This document shows, piece by piece, positions 61,691-64,000 of a DNA stretch of 64,000 nt; positions within the stretch are counted from its first letter, which is position 1; the number at the start of each line of letters is the position of its first letter. Below the pieces are notes generated by a model. That model saw nothing but the letters and a program-made list of their open reading frames with translations, did no database searches and was not told the DNA's origin. Source of the stretch: Adiantum capillus-veneris. Its lineage: Eukaryota > Streptophyta > Polypodiopsida > Polypodiales > Pteridaceae. The translations under genes were made by a program, and so were the position numbers. Location: NCBI GenBank assembly GCA_014529385.2, contig CM043942.1, forward strand, positions 35,990,469 through 36,054,468, in the 5' to 3' direction.

Positions 61691-63005
61691 TGTGATGCAT
61701 AAGGCAGAGCTGCAACCGCAATGGCCCTTCTGAGTCACCGCACATCTCAGCCCGATGAGTGCCCCAGGAAAGAGGGCAAGAGCTGAGAAAACTGCGTGGG
61801 ACGTAAGTATGAGCTGCTGAGGGAGGGCGAGGACCAGAAGGTGGAGGGGGGAGGGTAAGGGCGAGAGGAAGAGGAGGAGAAGGGAGAGGTAGTAGCGGTG
61901 AATGATCCATCTCCATGGGAATAGGGGCCTCGGGAAGAGGGGAGGGAGCGGGCGGGGGAACTGCAGGTGGAGGAGGAGCTGGTAGAAGAGGTAAGTGATC
62001 CTGTGCCGAAGAAGAAGAATGACGAGGAGAAGCAGGGAGTAAGGGGGTGGTGGAAACTTGAGAGGAAGCAGGAGAGGTAACACTGGGGGCTGCATGCGTT
62101 GTTGGTTGCTGACGAGGACGGAAGGAATGGTTACGACCCACTGTCTGCCATGCTGCCTCAGTGGGAGCTGAAGCGGAGGGAGGAACATGGAGGGTCGGAG
62201 CTCGAGGAGCACGTGTAGGCTGCTGAGGTGCTCGAGGAGTAGTAGGAGGAACGGGTTGTTGACGTTGACCACGTGGCTGAGCATGAGTGCCACGAGCCGG
62301 CTGTTGTTGCCGCCGATGGCGTGGCAGGGTCGGGCAATCTCGTGCCAAGTGTCCCATCTCGTGACAGCGTAAGCACTGTCCTAGGCGGCCAGTGACTACC
62401 TTTTGGAGAGAGTAGTCTCGATCGCGCACAGCCACAGTAACTGTATCTGGTAATGAAGTATCCCCAAACACCAAGACCTGAATGCGAGGTGGGCCAGATG
62501 AGAAGATGCAGGATCCTGGAACTACTGTGCCAAAATGAGCAGCAATCATCTGGAGGAGATGCTCATCAATAAAATGGAGAGGCGTATCCGGGAAGGAGAG
62601 CGTCAGAGGGAATGTGGGAATAAGGTGTCGACTGTCAAACTCCTCAGTAGTAAACTCGGGATACCACCTCGTCAAGTATATCATCCTGCGATTAGAGAGT
62701 ATCGGAGAGAGAGCCAGGAGAGCTGAGGTAGTGGCGGGATCTGAAAGACTTACCATGAATATGCCCCTGCCAAGGAATGTAAGCTCCGAGATCCGTCCCT
62801 GAGTAGTGCCCAATGCACTCTGACACCAATCACCTATAGAAGATCGAGGTGGAGACTGTCCAATCATCCGGCCAACCAAGGCATGCTGAGCCAAGTGTTG
62901 TACTTTGGAGTCAATGCGTGTCAACAGGACGCCAGTGCAGTCCACGCGACAGGCAAGTGGTGATTGAGCGCCATGTGTAGCACTCGAGACAGGCAAAGCC
63001 GCCAT
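61690..63005 (-). pseudogene. plant LINE ORF1-like protein (DUF4283-type with zinc knuckle)
   Basis: Long minus-strand frame; the credible start is ATG at 63003-63005 (MAALPVSSATHGAQSPLACR), since upstream sequence belongs to another LINE's 3' end. Residues about 60-220 (ISELTFLGRGIFMVSLSDPA, MIYLTRWYPEFTTEEFDSRH, FPLTLSFPDTPLHFIDEHLL) resemble the DUF4283 RNA-binding fold of plant LINE ORF1. A CCHC knuckle CLRCHEMGHLARDC lies near 62335-62376, followed by a Gln/Pro/Ala-rich tail. The frame stays open to 61455, but after about 61690 it is not credible. No ORF2 follows on this strand, so the element is truncated. Confidence 0.75.
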
Positions 63006-63074
63006 GAAGAATGGGCGAGACAGGCAAACGGTAAAAGCAAGACCCGAAGTGAAGCTTGGACTCTTTCGCTCTCT

Positions 63075-63311
63075 CATGATTGTATTTACCCCAGCATATA
63101 GGACTGCATCTCTCTCCCAGTTTTTGGAGCTCCACCCCCACCCTCTTTGTATCACCTCCCCCCAGACATTACGCAAGATAGTTTACTTTTACTTTTGTAC
63201 CCTTTTATCCTTTATGGATACACAGAGGATACCCACCTCATGTACTTTGATTTGTCTCATAGGCCGATTTCGGCCTCTTTATAGACGTTAAAAAATCTTT
63301 CTTTCTTTCTT

Positions 63312-63382
<71 letters not shown>

Positions 63383-63384
63383 CA
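63075..63384 (+). mobile_element. 5'-truncated LINE copy (3' end only)
   Basis: Matches the 3' UTR of the LINE at 48270-48485: CTCATGATTGTA, AGCATATAG, GAGCTCCACCCC, TTGATTTGTCTCATAGGCCG, the stem-loop at 63261-63276, ATAGACGTTAAAAAA and a (TTTC)n(TC)n tail to about 63384. Typical dead-on-arrival LINE insertion. Confidence 0.82.
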
Positions 63385-63414
63385 GGCAGTAGAAAGATGC
63401 GAGTAGAGCACAAT

Positions 63415-63560
63415 TAGGGATTCTCACAGTTAGGGTTTCGGGCAGTTAGGGTTTTCGGGCTGTTAGGGTTTCGCAGCGTTCATTTTTCAGGCTGTTAGGG
63501 TTTCGCACGGCAGCAGCAGGTACGCGTAGGCTGCAGAAGGTACGCACAGGCTGCTGTCGT
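63415..63560 (+). repeat. TTAGGGTTT-rich tract
   Basis: GTTAGGGTTT occurs four times at 63418-63507, spaced by CGGG/CAGG-type linkers, plus a degenerate TTAGGGTTAG near 63553. It resembles the telobox/plant telomere unit but is not a telomeric array. It lies upstream of a LINE endonuclease start and may be part of its promoter region. Confidence 0.6.
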
Positions 63561-63777
63561 CTTTTAGGGTTAGCGATGCAGCGCAGACAGGCAGGTACAC
63601 ACAGGCAGCATCGGTAATGCAATGTAAACAAGCTGAGGTCCGCAGTTGGTGCAATCAGACACCATATCTTAGAGAGGGCTTGCGGGTTGCTTTCCTACCG
63701 CCTGAAGCTCACCCCTTGGATGGCCCTGCTGCCTCCAAGAAGATGCGCAGTTAGTCAGATGCTCTACAAATTCTTTC

Positions 63778-64000
63778 ATGCAGTCTATGGTTTTAAATGT
63801 AGTTTCTTGGAATGCTAATGGTTTACAGACTTCTCGGGTAAGAGGTTCCCGTAAGCTTTTACTTTGTAGAGATTTACACGCTCATGTAGTGGACACTGTG
63901 GATATATTACTAGTACAAGAGCATAAGATTGCCACTCCCTTTGGCAATCTCATGCCCCCATGCGCCCGCACTTTTTGGGAGCCTGCTCTTGGCCTTCATG
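63778..64000 (+). CDS. LINE endonuclease start, cut by window edge
   Basis: Open frame from ATG 63778 to the window end (74 codons, no stop). It begins MQSMVLNVVSWNANGLQTSR and continues VDTVDILLVQEHKI, matching the first two motifs of the LINE AP-endonuclease (WN-N-G with catalytic Asn, and QE with catalytic Glu). This is the start of ORF2 of a plant LINE lineage different from the 43-kb LINE (VTVWNCNG). The ORF2 sequence must continue to the right of the window. Confidence 0.85.
   Translation, partial: MQSMVLNVVSWNANGLQTSRVRGSRKLLLCRDLHAHVVDTVDILLVQEHKIATPFGNLMPPCARTFWEPALGLH

Noticed and set aside
63415-63520. Interstitial telomere array
   Set aside because: Only four spaced TTAGGGTTT motifs with other sequence between them, not a head-to-tail telomeric repeat.

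Overview
The window is nuclear DNA from a land plant with a large, repeat-packed genome. The only host gene is five consecutive exons of a plant-type PP2A B55 regulatory subunit with short canonical introns (49743-50872). Nearly everything else is transposable elements: Ty3/gypsy chromoviruses and Ty1/copia elements, mostly primed from an initiator-Met tRNA-type site (TGGTATCAGAGC), LINEs and a hAT transposon. A fern or other seed-free plant is my guess from repeat density and element style; the sequence does not prove it.

Layout. 1-2650: decayed gypsy gag/pol mosaic. 2661-11583: an LTR (F) broken by an almost complete gypsy element A (2870-11507, minus strand) whose 1458-bp LTRs differ at about a dozen positions. 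11584-27433: gypsy element B (plus strand), which carries a nested copia element E (12442-18229, target duplication GAAAC) that itself carries a SINE-like insert (17919-18208), and a nested non-autonomous LTR element C (22195-26405, target duplication GGAAA) whose first LTR carries a solo LTR of family D (22313-23531, target duplication TTATG). 27434-31200: related element G, whose gag is split by a solo LTR of family A (29258-30733, target duplication CTTTC). 31400-39800: gag fragments, a gypsy-gag/copia-RT chimera, several LTRs and short deleted elements (I, J, K). 39847-43095: piled-up LTRs including a clean solo LTR of family C (40546-41246). 43100-48575: a nearly intact L1-type LINE. 48622-49150: short tandem repeat. 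49743-50872: B55 exons. 51112-57850: more LTR material, probably lying inside a B55 intron if the gene is intact. 57855-64000: LINE fragments, a hAT transposase pseudogene and the start of another LINE endonuclease.

How the parts relate. Insertion order can be read from target duplications: SINE after E after B, and D after C after B. Coding elements are all damaged to some degree. The least damaged are the LINE (one stop and one frame change, both at domain borders) and copia E.

Most interesting: the non-coding 3' regions of the gypsy-related elements hold arrays of short RNA hairpins. In element C these include four tandem two-tier hairpins at 24949-25143 with compensatory base changes, a second covarying hairpin type shared with other elements (25385-25416, 33857-33888, 34150-34182, 55992-56023), and an array of AAGGAG/CTCCTT hairpins (25466-25590). 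I know of no description of these; they look like selected cis-acting RNA structure. All comparisons were made by eye.
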